Positions 17,574 to 28,784 of a DNA stretch of 64,000 bases are shown here, in pieces. Positions within the stretch are counted from its first letter, which is position 1; the number at the start of each line of letters is the position of its first letter. The DNA lies in assembly GCA_963711505.1 (NCBI GenBank), contig CAVQEJ010000003.1, forward strand, positions 1,550,001 to 1,614,000. Direction: 5' to 3'. The stretch comes from JAGWRA01 sp963711505. Lineage in GTDB: Bacteria; Acidobacteriota; Vicinamibacteria; Vicinamibacterales; CAVVIG01. Under the pieces are notes generated by a model, which worked only from the letters and a program-made list of their open reading frames with translations, was not told where the DNA came from and ran no database searches. A program made the position numbers and the translations under genes.

Positions 17574-18083
17574 ATGAGGAAACACATATCCGGCTTTGGC
17601 GTCGCGGCGCTGATGGTCTTCGCGTCGATCGTCTTCATCGCCAGTCAGAGGACGGGGTACGGTCAGAGCGCAACCCCATTCGACCCACCTCCAACGGTTC
17701 AGTGTCAGCCGTTTCAGCAGAACGTCACGTTTGATATCTCCTCTGGCGCCGTTCTTTCGTTCGGGACGTTCCGTGTCGGCAATCGCACGAGGATCACGAT
17801 CGAACAGGTCTCGCTGCGCATCGACGCAATCAGCCTCGCCGTCCTTCCCACAGTTGCTGCCTTGGTGACCACCGTCGGGCCGACGACGAGCACGTACTAC
17901 GTGCCAATACCAGTCGACGCGTGGCTCGTCACTCCGTCGCGACCACTCGTGCTCATGCAAAATGCTCTATTTCACGCGGACGCCGGAACAACCGTAACGT
18001 TATCGGTAATGGTCGATCCTCGGTACACGAGCGGCAGCGGCCGCGCCCAGTGGTCGGTGTCAGGGCAATCCTGCACTGGCTGA
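17574..18083 (+). CDS. Secreted uncharacterised protein
   Basis: Starts MRKHISGFGVAALMVFASIV with a signal peptide or membrane anchor, followed by a beta-rich domain: VTFDISSGAVLSFGTFRVGN, RITIEQVSLRIDAISLAVLP, VDAWLVTPSRPLVLMQNALF, and a final Cys (VSGQSCTG) that may pair with the Cys at VQCQPF. The same frame is open from an ATG at 17424 and that extension contains another signal-peptide-like stretch ending SASAQ. I prefer 17574 because its signal peptide is adjacent to the domain. No family recognised. Confidence 0.55.
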   Translation: MRKHISGFGVAALMVFASIVFIASQRTGYGQSATPFDPPPTVQCQPFQQNVTFDISSGAVLSFGTFRVGNRTRITIEQVSLRIDAISLAVLPTVAALVTTVGPTTSTYYVPIPVDAWLVTPSRPLVLMQNALFHADAGTTVTLSVMVDPRYTSGSGRAQWSVSGQSCTG

Positions 18084-18270
18084 GTCCGCCGCTCAATTCC
18101 ACCGTGTCCTCCGTGTGAATAGCTGGGCGCGTGCCCGACCGACGCGAGAGGTAGTTGGTCTTCGAGGAGAAGAGCAGACGCGCGGGATCGCCTGACTCGT
18201 CCTTCGGGCCGGTCATCCGGACGAGCCCGGCAGCGACCACCCTTTCCGCCTGACGCGGATGGCGTTCGCG

Positions 18271-19032
18271 CTACTGTCCCCGCAGCAGCGACCCGACGAT
18301 GCCGCCGACCACTCCCCCGGCGGCGCCACCTTCGACGCTCTCTGCCGTGTGCGGCATGTATTCCGAGAGCACGTGGGCGAGTTTCGAGATCGGCAGCGTC
18401 TGGAGCCAGACCTTGCCCGGGCCCGTGAGGGCCGCGAGGAAGATGCCGTCGCCGCCGAAGATCTTGTTCTTGATGCCCGGCACGGTCGTGATCTCGAAGG
18501 AGACGCCGGATTCGAACGCCCCGACGTGGGCGGGATGAACGCGCAGGGTTTCTCCCGCCTGCAGTTCCTTCGTGACCAGCTCACCGGACAGTTCGAGCCA
18601 CGCCGTCCCCTCACCGCTCAGGTGCTGCAGCAGGAAGCCGTCGCCGCCGAAAATGCCGGCGCCCAGGGATTGCTGAAAGCCGACACCGATCCGGACGTTC
18701 GGCGTCGCGCACAGGAACCCGTGCCGGTGAATCATGTATTCGTGTCCCGCGCCGACCTCGACCGGCACGATGTGCCCCGGCAGTTTCGTGGCGAACGCCA
18801 CTTCGCCGGCCGCTCCCGTGGAGCGATATTCCGTCATGAACAGCGTGCCCCCGCCGGCCACCCGCTTCAGGGCGCCGAAGAGTCCGCCGCCACCACCCAT
18901 CTGCGTGTGCGTGGTGAGCTGAATGGCGCTGCTCATCCAGGAGAGCTCTCCCGCCTCGGAGATGATGGCCTCGTTGGTGTCCAGCGTGAATTCGAGAACG
19001 GGCATGACCGTGCCGACGATGCGACTCTGCAT
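18271..19032 (-). CDS. AIM24 / TIGR00266 family protein
   Basis: An intact 253-residue frame. It begins MQSRIVGTVMPVLEFTLDTN and has the family's repeated beta-strand, Gly-rich pattern: AGELSWMSSAIQLTTHTQMG with a GGGGG run, GTLFMTEYRSTGAAGEVAFA, LPGHIVPVEVGAG, FLCATPNVRIGVGFQQSLGA, GGDGFLLQHLSGEGTAWLEL, PGIKNKIFGGDGIFLAALTG. It ends in a Gly/Ala segment (GGAAGGVVGGIVGSLLRG). Family members adopt a trimeric beta-prism-like fold; in mitochondria AIM24 affects inner-membrane organisation, but the bacterial role is unknown. Length is normal. It is transcribed in the same direction as the Asp-box gene that follows at 22218-19148. Confidence 0.85.
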   Translation of the reverse strand: MQSRIVGTVMPVLEFTLDTNEAIISEAGELSWMSSAIQLTTHTQMGGGGGLFGALKRVAGGGTLFMTEYRSTGAAGEVAFATKLPGHIVPVEVGAGHEYMIHRHGFLCATPNVRIGVGFQQSLGAGIFGGDGFLLQHLSGEGTAWLELSGELVTKELQAGETLRVHPAHVGAFESGVSFEITTVPGIKNKIFGGDGIFLAALTGPGKVWLQTLPISKLAHVLSEYMPHTAESVEGGAAGGVVGGIVGSLLRGQ

Positions 19033-19147
19033 GAAAGACTCCTGAAACGGATTGAATGACCAGGACGAGACACGGGCGCGCCGCCGAGCCTGCCGGCCCG
19101 GCGACGCGCCGCATCCTTCGAGTCAGCGAGCGCCCCTCAGCGCCGCC

Positions 19148-22100
19148 TCAGTTCTTCAGCAGCTTGTTGGCGGCCGCCACGTCGGTCTGGAGACGGGCCA
19201 CGCCGGCGTCGGCCTGCTGGATGTAGTCATTGGCCACCCCGACCATGCCGGGAGTCGGCGCCGCCAGCTGCATGCCGACCCGCAGCGAAATCCTGAACAA
19301 CCAGGCTCGCAGCAGGTCGGGATACACGAGACTGCCTTCGTACGATTGAATCTGCAGGTCCACGAGGCCGTCGATATCGTGGCTCAGGCGCGCAATCTCC
19401 TGCTTCGCGCCCGCGGCGGACGACTTCTGGAGCGCGCTGCGGGCGTCGATCGCCCGGTTCAGGTTCACGTCCAGATCGTTCCCGGCCGTCTGGATCCGCT
19501 TCAGCAGATCGAAGCGTTCCTGCAGTTGCGCCTGCGTAACGTGCAGGCTCGGATCGAGCTTCACCTCGAACGGCTGCTCCTGGGTGAAGCTGCCGTAGGT
19601 CAGCTTGACGTCGTAGGTCCCGGGCACGACTTCCGGGCCGATCAGCGCGCCGTTCTGCTGCGCGTAATGGAAGATCCCCTTCACCTCCACCGCGGTCGGG
19701 TAACGCATGTTCCACTGGAAGCGGTTCATGCCCGGATGGAGCTTCACGACCTTGCCCATCTCTCCGTCCCGGCCCCGTTCCGGCTTCAGCGGCAGCGTGT
19801 AGCTGCTGATCACTGCGCCGCCGGTGGTCGTGAAGGTCAGCTTGACCGGCGTGTGGCCGTCGTAGTTCGACGGCAGATGGAACAACACGGTCACGCCGGG
19901 CGCCAGGCGCTGGCCCTGCGCTCCGCCACCGCCAAACCCGCCCCGGCCGCCCTCGGTCAGCCAGGCCTGCTGCGGCTTGTACACGTAGGCCCTGTCGCTC
20001 GCCACGTGGGCCGAGCCCAGTTGCTCGAGGTACTGCAGGTCGTCGAGGACCCAGAACCCTCGTCCGAACGTCGCCAGGGCGACGGCGTGCTGCTCGGGCT
20101 GAATCTCGATGTCGTTGACGCGCACCGCCGGCAGGTTGAGCGTCAGCGGCTGCCACTGCCGTCCGCCGTCCTGGCTGTCGTAGACGGTCCGGCTGGTGGC
20201 TGCGAACATCAGGTTCGGATCGTTCGGATCCTGCCGCACGCTCTCGACGTACTCGTCCTGCGGCAGGCCGGTGGTCAGCGCCGTCCAGGTCTTGCCGTAG
20301 TCGGTGGTCTTGTACACGTAGGGATGGAAATCGTCCCAGTCGTACCGGCTCGCCGACACGTACGCGGTCCCTGCGTCGGTGTGCGACGGCTCGATGCAGG
20401 TGACGGTGGACCACGTCGGCAGTTCCGGCGGCCGCACCGGCGTCCAGTGCCCGCCGCCGTTCGTGGTCACGTACACCAGGCCGTCGTCGGAGCCGGTCCA
20501 AATGACGTTGGCGTCCAGCGGAGAGAAGGCGATCGACGACAGCGTGTCGAACATCTCCTCGCCCGTCACGTCCTTGGCGATCGGCCCGCCCGGCCGGAGC
20601 TGCTTCGTCTTGTCGTCGCGCGTCAGGTCGGGGCTGATCTCCTTCCAGTGGACGCCCTCGTCGAGCGTCTCCAGCACCACGTTGGCGCCCATCAGGAACG
20701 CGTTCGGGTCGTGCGGATCGAACAGCGCCACGTGATGGTTCCAGCCGAAGCGGTACTTGATGTCCTTGCCGCCCGCACCGAACTTGTATTCCGGCCACGC
20801 GCTGACGAGCGTCGAGTGTCCCGTCCGGCGATCGCCGCGATACTCGTCGCTGTAGTAGCCGCTGGCAAAGGTGATCCACGGCTTGCCGGGCTCGGGCACC
20901 ACCCAGCTCATCTCTCCCCCGCGCACCGTCGTCCAGACCCCCTTCGGCGCCGCGCTCGACCCCTCGTAGGAGCTGCGGTCCTGCTGCGCGCCGTAGATGT
21001 GGAACGGGAACTGCTCGTCGAGATTGGCGTGATAGAACTGCCCGGTGGGCTGGTTGTCCTCCGAGCTCCAGCTCTGCCCGCCGTCGAGGGAGACCGTGGC
21101 CCCGCCGTCGTTCCCCTCGATGAGAATCTTCGGGTGCTCCGGGTTGATCCAGAACACGTGGTTGTCGCCGTGGGGCGGATGCAGGGCGATGAGCGTCTTG
21201 CCCGCATCATGCGAGACGTAGACGCCGACGTTCGGCAGGTAGAGGGTGTTGGCGTCCTTCGGGTCGACGTAGACGTAGCCGTAATAGAAGTCGCGCTGCG
21301 TGATGTTCTGGCTGAGGCTCATCAGCCGCCAGCTCTGGCCGCCGTTGTCGGAGCGGAAGAGGCCGCCCGCCTGGCCCTTGTAGGTGGCCTGCACCAGGGC
21401 GTACACCACGTTGGGCTCGCTCGGCGCCACCGCCAGGCCGACCTTGCCGAAGATGCCGGTCGGCAGCCCCGGGTGATGCGTGATGTTGGTCCAGTGCGCG
21501 CCGCCGTCGGTCGTCTTGAAGATGCCGCTGCCCGGCCCGCCGCTCGAGAAGCCCCAGTGCTGGCGCGATATCTGCCACATCGCGGCGTACACCACCTGCG
21601 GGTTGGACGGATCCATCGCCAGCGTCACCGCGCCGGTGCCGTCGTTGACGAACAGCACCTTCTTCCAGGTCTTGCCGCCGTCGGTGGTCTTGTAGACCCC
21701 ACGCTCCGGGTTCGGTCCCCACAGATGGCCGAAGGCGGCGGCGTAGACGACATCCGGGTTGTGGGGTCCACGACGATCCAACTGATGATGTGGGTCGCGC
21801 CCAGGCCGATGAAGCTCCAGGTCTTGCCGCCGTCGGTGGACTTGTACATCCCCTCGCCGGTCACTTCCGTGTTGCGGGGTGCGTAATCGCCCGTGCCGAC
21901 GTAGATGATCCGAGGATTGGAGGGCGCAATCGCCATCGCGCCGATATTGCCGGTCTTGAAATACTTGTCGGAGACATTCTTCCAGCTGTGGCCGTAGTTC
22001 GTGGTTTCCCAGACGCCGCCACCCGCCGTGCCCATGAAGAATTCATTCGGCCTGGAGGCAATGCCGGCCACGGTCGTGATCCGTCCGCCGGTATAGGGAC

Positions 22101-22218
22101 CCACACTGCGCCACCGCAGCGCCGCGGTCGGCCCGCTCGCCGGCGACTGCGCGGCCCCGGCCATCGGCAGGACCAGACACAGTCCGAACGCCGCCAACAC
22201 CCACTTCGTTCTGAACAT
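19148..22218 (-). CDS. Large exported Asp-box (BNR/sortilin-like) protein, copy 2
   Basis: Starts MFRTKWVLAAFGLCLVLPMA (signal peptide, AGAAQ), then WRSVGPYTGGRITTVAG and repeated Asp boxes: TTNYGHSWKN, STDGGKTWSF, TTDGGKTWKK, TTDGGAHWTN, SDNGGQSWRL, SLDGGQSWSS, TTNGGGHWTP, TTDYGKTWTA. A Gly-rich loop RGGFGGGGAQ and a helical C-terminus (LQERFDLLKRIQTAGNDL to VAAANKLLKN) complete about 1020 residues. One frameshift lies near 21765. Probably two propellers plus an accessory domain, acting in the periplasm or outside. No proven enzyme activity for this subfamily is known to me. Confidence 0.8.
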
Positions 22219-22482
22219 GGCGCGATTCCCCTTTCCGTCTCTCACACGCAACCTCAGCCGTGACCGCACACCGCCCCTCCCGGGTCCAGTCGGTAACACG
22301 CAACGATGAACTATACCTGAATCGTACAGGTCGCTACGGCGCGATCGCGCCGACAAGCTCAGCCACGCGACAGCGGATGTTGTCGTGCAGACTACAGCTG
22401 AGTTGGGAGGAAGCTCACTCTGACGGATACGGAGACACGGTGCCGTGCCGTCCCGCCGAAGCCCGTGTCCGCGCTGTCAGAA
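22219..22482 (-). promoter_or_regulatory. Spacer upstream of Asp-box copy 2
   Basis: This spacer of 264 bp separates the autotransporter stop from the Asp-box gene start, both leftward. On the leftward strand a TATAGT near 22308-22313 could be a -10 box about 90 bp before the ATG; no clear -35 is seen. Confidence 0.3.
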
Positions 22483-25400
22483 TCAGAAGCGCACGCCGAG
22501 ATCGACCGAGTGACGGGCGCCGGTGCTGCCCGCGTCCACGCGGTAGCCGATCGTCAGATCGGTGCCGCGGCCGAAGGCCGTTGCGATCCCCGCGGCGGCG
22601 AGCAGGCGATCGCTCGCGAACGGCACGCCCGACACCGTGAAGGCGGCAGCCGGCTCGGACGACAACCGCATCGCCACCGCCACGTCGGCCGCGCCGAGCT
22701 CGCGCGCGTAGAGCGCCTCTCCGTACGGGCGGAGGCGCCCGGACCGCCGCGCGACACGCGCGCCGCCGGTGAGCTGGCTCGCCGTCAGCGCCTGCGCGTC
22801 GGCCGCGAGCGAAAGGGCGCCGGCGCCGTCTTCCGTCCACGCGCCCTGCCCGTAGCGCGCCACGCGGATCCCGACCGTCGGCTCGATCAGCCAGTCCCCG
22901 GCCGCCTCGTCGATCGCCCACTCGGCCCAGAACGACCCGTCGGTGCCGTGTGCGTTGCTCTTCGCCGTCCGATCGACGGGGCCCAGGAACGCGAGGGAAC
23001 TGAACGGCGGGGCGATCTGTGCCCCGAACGCGATGCCACGCGTCGTGTCGTAGGACGTGCGCGCCACACGGCCGCCCGCGCGCACGGACCATCGCGCGCG
23101 GCGGTAGCCCAGATACGCAAAGGCGCCCGGCGACGTGACGGTGCTCGATTGAGCCAGGCCCTCGAGCGAGATGGTGCCGCGAGTGTAGCCGCCGCCTGCG
23201 CGGCCGGCCACCGGCCGCCGAAGGTCCAGTCCGTGCCGATGGCGAATCCGCCCAGCGACGACGACGCGCCGGTACGCGTAACCGTTCGCGTCGAGCGTGG
23301 CGTGCTGGCCGATGAGCTGAGCCCACGACCGGCGACCCGCGATCCACGGCTGGTCGGGCACGGCCCGCGTGCCTTCCACGCGCAGGGCCGGATTCCGCGC
23401 CGCCACCTCGGCGCGAACGGCGTCGCCCGTCGCCTCGCCGTCGGCCGCGGCGAATTGGACGGCGGTGGCATGAATCTCGCCCGAGATTCGATCGAGCGCG
23501 CGGCCGGCCAGGCTCGGGTCGTCGAGCGGCAGAAGCAGTTCAAGCGAGCGTCACGGCCTGCAGGTCGCTGTCGTTCGTCGTGGGTCTCGCCGCGTAGAGG
23601 GCCGCGCCCGCCGACGCGCCGTTGGCCGTGGTCGCCGCCGGCGCCAGCGGCGCCGCCGTGTTCAGCACGAGCAGCGCGAGCGTGTGGACCAGTCGCTGGC
23701 CGCGTAGCTTTCGAGCCTGGCGTCGGACAGCTGGATGACGGGCGTGCCGGTGATCCCGCCTGCGGCGGTCAGGATCGCCCCTGCGCGAAGCGCGTCGAAC
23801 CGAGCGGCGCCGGCGTCACGTCGATGACGGCGCCGTCGAGCGCCGCGGCGCCGCCCGCCGCGACGGACGAATTGGTACCGTCCGCGCCGAACGAGACGTG
23901 GAATAGACGCCGGCGGCGCCGATCGGGTCACGTTCCCGGTGACGGCCAACTGCCCGACCGTCGTCAGCGATGCCCGCGAGTCGAGTCGACAGCGCCTGCG
24001 GCGCGACGGCCACCAGGCCCGACGTCGCGAACAGCGACGCGGCCGGGCTCGCGGCCGCGTCGTCCCCGCGCCCACGGCTCAACGACCCGCCGACGGCGCC
24101 CGCGGCCGTGAACGCGGCCCCCGGCTTCACGTCGACGGAGCCGCCGAACGTGCCGTTCAGCACGAGCCCGCCCTGCTGCACCGTCGCCGAGCCGGTCATC
24201 GGATGATCCCCGGTCAGCGTCACGATACCGATCCCCGCCTTCGTGAGCGATCCGGTTCCCGACAACGTGCCAACGAACGTTCCGTCGAACGCCTGAGTCG
24301 AGAAGACGAGCGCGGCACCGTTCGACACCGCTCCCTGCAGCGTCGTCGTCGTGCCCGACGAGCGTCCCCGCGCTCACCGTCGTGCCGCCGCTGTAGCTGT
24401 TGGTCCCCGGCGAGGGTCAGCGTTCCGTGCCGGCCTTGGCCAGCGCACCGGTGCCGCTGATCGCCCCGGAGAAAGTCGTGCTGCTGTTGTCGCCACCCGC
24501 GGTGAGGGTGCCCGCACCGAGCGTCACGCTGCCCGCCCCGGTGAGCGAGCTCACGCCTGGTTGAAGCCGTTCAAATCCAGCGTCGCGCCCGAGGCGACCG
24601 ACACCGCGCTGGCTCGAAGCGGAGCACGTTGGCCGCTCCGGCCTGAAGGGTCCCGGCGTTCACGGCCGTCGCGCCGGAATAGGTGTTCGCGCCCGAGAGC
24701 GTGAGCGTGCCCGCGCCTTGCTTGGTGAGCCCTTCGCCGCTCAAGGCGGTCGCGAAGGTCACGCTGTTGCCATTGGTGTCGAAGGTGCCGCCGCTCGAGC
24801 CAAGGGCGTTCAGGCGGGCGGAGATGTCGGTGGTGTTCCTCGTCGCCCATTGCAGTCCGCCGCCGTTCAGCGTGATCTTGCCCGAGCCCAGGTTGTTGCC
24901 CGCCGTAAAGTTGACCAGCCCGCCGCTGATGGTCGTGCCGCCGGCATAGGTGCTCGCGCCGGTGAGGACCAGCGTCCCGGCACCGCTCTTGGTGAGCGTG
25001 CCGGAGCCGCTCATCGCGCCCGCGTAGGTGCCGTCTGTCGTCTGGTCGAAGGTCACCGCGGCATTGTTGACGATCGCGCCCTGCAGACTCGTCGTCGTGC
25101 CGGCGAGGGTCCCCGCGTTCACCGCGGTGCCGCCGCCGTAGCTGTTGGCCCCCGTCAAGGTCAGCGTTCCCGAGCCGGCCTTGACCAGCGCACCGGCGCC
25201 GCTCATCGCGCCCGCGTAGGTGCCGTCTGTCGTCTGGTCGAAGGTCACCGCGGCATTGTTGACGATCGCGCCCTGCAGACTCGTCGTCGTGCCGGCGAGG
25301 GTCCCCGCGTTCACCGTGGTGCCGCCGCCGTAGCTGTTGGCCCCCGTCAAGGTCACTGTTCCCGAGCCGGCCTTGACCAGCGCACCGGCGCCGCTCATCG

Positions 25401-27759
25401 CGCCCGCGTAGGTGCCGTCTGTCGTCTGGTCGAAGGTCACCGTGGCGTTGTTGGCGATCGCGCCCTGCAGGACTCGTCGTCGTGCCAGCGAGAGTGCCCG
25501 CGTTCACCGTGGTGCCGCCGCCGTAGCTGTTGGCCCCCGTCAAGGTCACTGTTCCCGAGCCGGCCTTGACCAGCGCACCGGGACCGCTCATCGCGCCCGC
25601 GTAGGTGCCGTCTGTCGTCTGGTCGAAGGTCACCGCGGCATTGTTAACAATCGCGCCCTGCAGACTCGTCGTCGTGCCGGCGAGGGTTCCCGCGTTCACC
25701 GTCGTGCCGCCGCCGATAGCTGTTGGCCCCCGTCAAGGTCAGCGTTCCCGAGCCGGCCTTGATGAGCGCGCCGCGTACCGCTCATCGCGCCCGCGTAGGT
25801 GCCGTCTGTCGTCTGGTCGAAGGTCACCGTGGCGTTGTTGGCGATCGCCCCTTGCAGACTCGTCGTCGTGCCGGCGAGGGTCCCCGCGTTCACCGTCGTG
25901 CCGCCGCCGTAGCTGTTCGCCCCCGTCAAGGTCAGCGTTCCCGAGCCGGCCTTGACCAGCGCACCGGTGCCGCCGATCGCGCCGGAGAAGGTCGTGCTGC
26001 TGTTGTCGCCGCCCGCGGTGAGGGTGGCCCGCCCGAGCGTCACGCTGCCCGCCCGGCGAGCGAGCTCGCTCGGTTGCGCGAAGCCGTTGAGATCCAGGGT
26101 CGTGCCCGAGGCGACCGACACCGCGCTGCTCGAGGACGAGCCGTTGGCCGCTCCGGCCTGAAGGGTACCGGCGTTCACGTTCGTCGCCCCGGAATAGGTG
26201 TTCGCGCCCGAGAGCGTGAGCGTGCCCCGCCCTGCTTGGTGAGCCCTCCGCCGCTCAAGGCGGTCGCGAGGGTCACGTTGTTGCCATTGGTGTCGAAGGT
26301 GCCACCGCTCGAGCCGAGGGCATTCAGGCGGGCGGAGATGTCGGTGGTGTTCCCCGTCGCCCATTGCAGTCCACCGCCGTTCAGCGTGATCTTGCCCGTG
26401 CCCAGGTTGTTGCCCGCCGTGAAGTTGACCAGCCCGGCGCTGATGGTCGTGCCGCCGGTATAGGTGTTCGCGCCGGTGAGGGCCAGCGTCCCGGCACCGC
26501 TCTTGGCGAGCGCGCCGGCACCGGCGTTGCTGCCGCTGCCGCCGGAACCGGTCTGGTCGGCGATCACGTCGCTGACGGGGTCTCTGTGCCCGAGGAGGGG
26601 GAGAAGCGTGACGGTGTGTTGCCCTGAATGAAGATGCCGGCGCCGAAGGCGGAACCGGCGGCGCCGGAGCCGGCGCCGCTGCCCGCCGTCACGCTGTTGC
26701 CATTGACGTTGAGCGTGCCGGCGATGGTGAGGCTGCCGCCGCTCTGGACGAAGATCGCGCCGCCCAGACCGGCGCCGCCGCCGCCGCCGCTGCCACCGGT
26801 GGCGCCCGTGCCGCCGGCGAAACCGCCGGTCGCGCCCGTGCCGCCGGCGCCGCCACCACCGCCGAAGCCGCCCGTACCCGCGGTAGTACCGCCGCCGCCG
26901 CCACCACCGAAGCCGCCCGCGCCTCCGGTGCTGCCCGAGCCGGCGCCGCCACCGCCGCCGAAACCGCCCGCACCGCCGACGCCCCCGGCCGCGTTGCTGC
27001 CGCCCACGCCGCCGCCGCCGCCAGCTTTGAAGGCATTGCTGCCGCCGCCGCCGCCGCCACCGTTGGCCCCCCCGGCTCCGCCGCTGCTGCCGCTGCCACC
27101 GCTGCTCGCACCCGTGATAATTCCGCTGTCGCCGGCGACGCTATTGCCGTTGCCACCGTTGGCGCCGCCGCCGATGCCGCCGCCGCCGCCGGAGGCGTTA
27201 TTGTCCTGGAAGCCGCCGATCCCGCCCATCCCGCCGCCAGCGCCACTGCCGACACCGGCGCCGCCTGCTCCGCCGACCGCCGCGTTGCTGGTCAGGCTGA
27301 CGTTGGTGACGGTCACGTTGGCCTGGTCGGCGACGAAGATCGCGCCGCCCAGGCCGGCGCCGCCGCCGCCGCCGCCGCCAGTGTTCTGGTTTAGGCCGCC
27401 GCCGCTGCCGCCGGATGCCTTGGCATTGGTGATGGTGAGGTCCTGGATCGCGACCGTAACGGCGCTGAGCGTGCTGCCGCCGTTGAAGTTCGCCACCAGG
27501 AAGCCGCGATAGGTGCTGGCGCCGTCGAGCGTGTGGTTGGCGCCGATGATGGTCACGTTCTTTTGCACCGCCGGCAGGTCGGCGGTGAGCGTGATGTCGC
27601 CGGTGAACGTGATCGTGTCGCCGTTGGCCGCGTTGGTGATGGCCGTCTTGAGCGTCGCGAAGTCGTTGACGTCGAAGTTCGCCGCCTGCGCCGGCATGGA
27701 CGGCGCGAGGAGCATCGCCAGGCCGGCGGCGATCAGCTTTTGCGTTCGGTTGAGCTCAT
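22483..27759 (-). CDS. Giant type V autotransporter with beta-strand repeats (multiply frameshifted)
   Basis: The N-terminus reads MSSTERK, then after one missing base LIAAGLAMLLAPSMPAQA (signal peptide), FDVNDFATLKTAITNAANGD and TITLTADLPAVQKNVTIIGA, a right-handed beta-helix-type passenger. A very Gly-rich region encoded at about 26760-27380 follows, then five 64-residue autotransporter-associated strand repeats (TFDQTTDGTYAGAMSGAGAL, VKAGSGTVTLTGANSYGGGT). The C-terminal part (22483 to about 23500) is a beta-barrel: WSVRAGGRVARTSYDTTRGI, FGRGTDLTIGYRVDAGSTGA and a terminal ...VDLGVRF with the C-terminal Phe expected for outer-membrane insertion. About ten frame changes interrupt it. The corrected length would be about 1,750 residues. 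Likely a surface adhesin; ligand unknown. Confidence 0.8.
24960..25990 (-). repeat. 192-bp tandem repeats in the autotransporter gene
   Basis: The sequence GCGTAGGTGCCGTCTGTCGT begins at 25022, 25214, 25406, 25599 and 25793: exactly 192 bp twice, then 193 and 194, where a frameshifting extra base is present in each. Each unit encodes 64 residues of the passenger repeat. The extra bases break the frame but not the repeat, pointing to read or assembly error within near-identical units. Confidence 0.85.
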
Positions 27760-28784
27760 GTCTCTCTCCCGTCTGGTCCAGCGGCTCGTCGACTCGACAG
27801 GTCCGCGCGGCTGGTCGCCCGGACGGCCCGACAGATGAGCGGCGAGGACCCTCGGCATCGATGACACCCTCGAGTGGCGGACGACGTCCGGATCCGAGTC
27901 GTTACAGGGAATAGGGCGGCAAGCCGCGGCGTCTTACCATATCGCCGCTCACGCACGGGCGCGCGAGGGCCTTCGACCGGGCAAGGCTGTCTCCCGGCCG
28001 GTTTCGCCGAATCCCGCCGGAAAGTGAACAGGCGAAGGCGAGGGCGGCACCACCGTCGGTCCACTCCTGGCCGTCTGCACACGTCCCGACGCCGGAACAT
28101 TGACATCGTGGTCCGTGAGGCCAGAATCGGCTGCGTCGTCCTCTTAGTAGTGGGGCGGGGATGATGGAACCTGCCCCTTCACTGCCTCCAGGGCCGTAAC
28201 ACCATACGCCCTGACAACCGGGGCGAGGAAGGTCGCGGACGTCTCATCCCGATAGTGGGCACCTGGATCGTCGGACTCGTGCTCCTGATCAACATGTGCC
28301 GTTCAACGAACATTGCGCGCATGAACGAGCCTGGATCAGGCAGCAGGCCAATGGCTCGAGATCAGCCTGGGAACGGAGGAGGGCTTTGACAGCCGTCCCC
28401 CCTCATTCGTCTATGACCAACCCGGTTGTACCGGCAACGCGTAACTGCTGGTCGGCCAGGACGGCCTGACCCCCCTGGTACGCGCGGTCACCGTCAACGC
28501 CGGCGTCGGCTACTATCCGGGCGATCCTCCCGGCTGGGTTCTGATCCAGTCCCGGGCGTTCCCAGATGGCAGTTGCTGGAGCAACCCGCCGCCGTCGAAC
28601 ATGTAAGTTGGCCCCGTTGCGACGATCGACGTCACGACTCTGGGGACACCGCCCGTTCACGTCGAGCAGTAGCCGAGCGCACCGGGGACGCGGCAAGAGA
28701 GTTCAAGAGATCGATCAACGCGAGGCTGGGGCGGCCGATGCGGCTGTCGCGCGCCTCGCTCCAGCCGGCGTCGAGTGTCGAGCG
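27760..28784. other. About 1 kb without an intact gene
   Basis: Upstream of the autotransporter. The first part should hold its promoter; I see no strong hexamers. The only coding signal is the degraded reading at 28322-28672 described separately. The other short frames have shadow composition. Confidence 0.45.
28322..28672 (+). pseudogene. Degraded secreted-protein-like fragment with in-frame stops
   Basis: One frame reads ...QWLEISLGTEEGF, PPSFVYDQPGCTGNA, stop (28442), LLVGQDGLTPLVRAVTVNAG, VGYYPGDPPGWVLIQSRAFP, DGSCWSNPPPSNM, stop (28604), VGPVATIDVTTLGTPPVHVE, stop (28670). The composition is protein-like across two stops in the same frame, and no start is visible. It may be a decayed extracellular protein gene. 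Paired Cys (GC, SCW) are consistent with secretion. Family not recognised. Confidence 0.35.

Noticed and set aside
19052..21886. A 944-codon rightward open frame over Asp-box copy 2
   Set aside because: It is exactly antisense to a convincing exported protein with Asp boxes; its composition (His/Arg/Val-rich, no domains) is that of a shadow frame in GC-rich DNA.
24960..25990. Possible CRISPR array
   Set aside because: The 192-bp units are contiguous coding repeats without spacers, and no cas genes are present.
26628..27512. A Pro-rich 294-codon rightward frame
   Set aside because: Antisense of the Gly-rich passenger of the autotransporter (GGN codons read as CCN).
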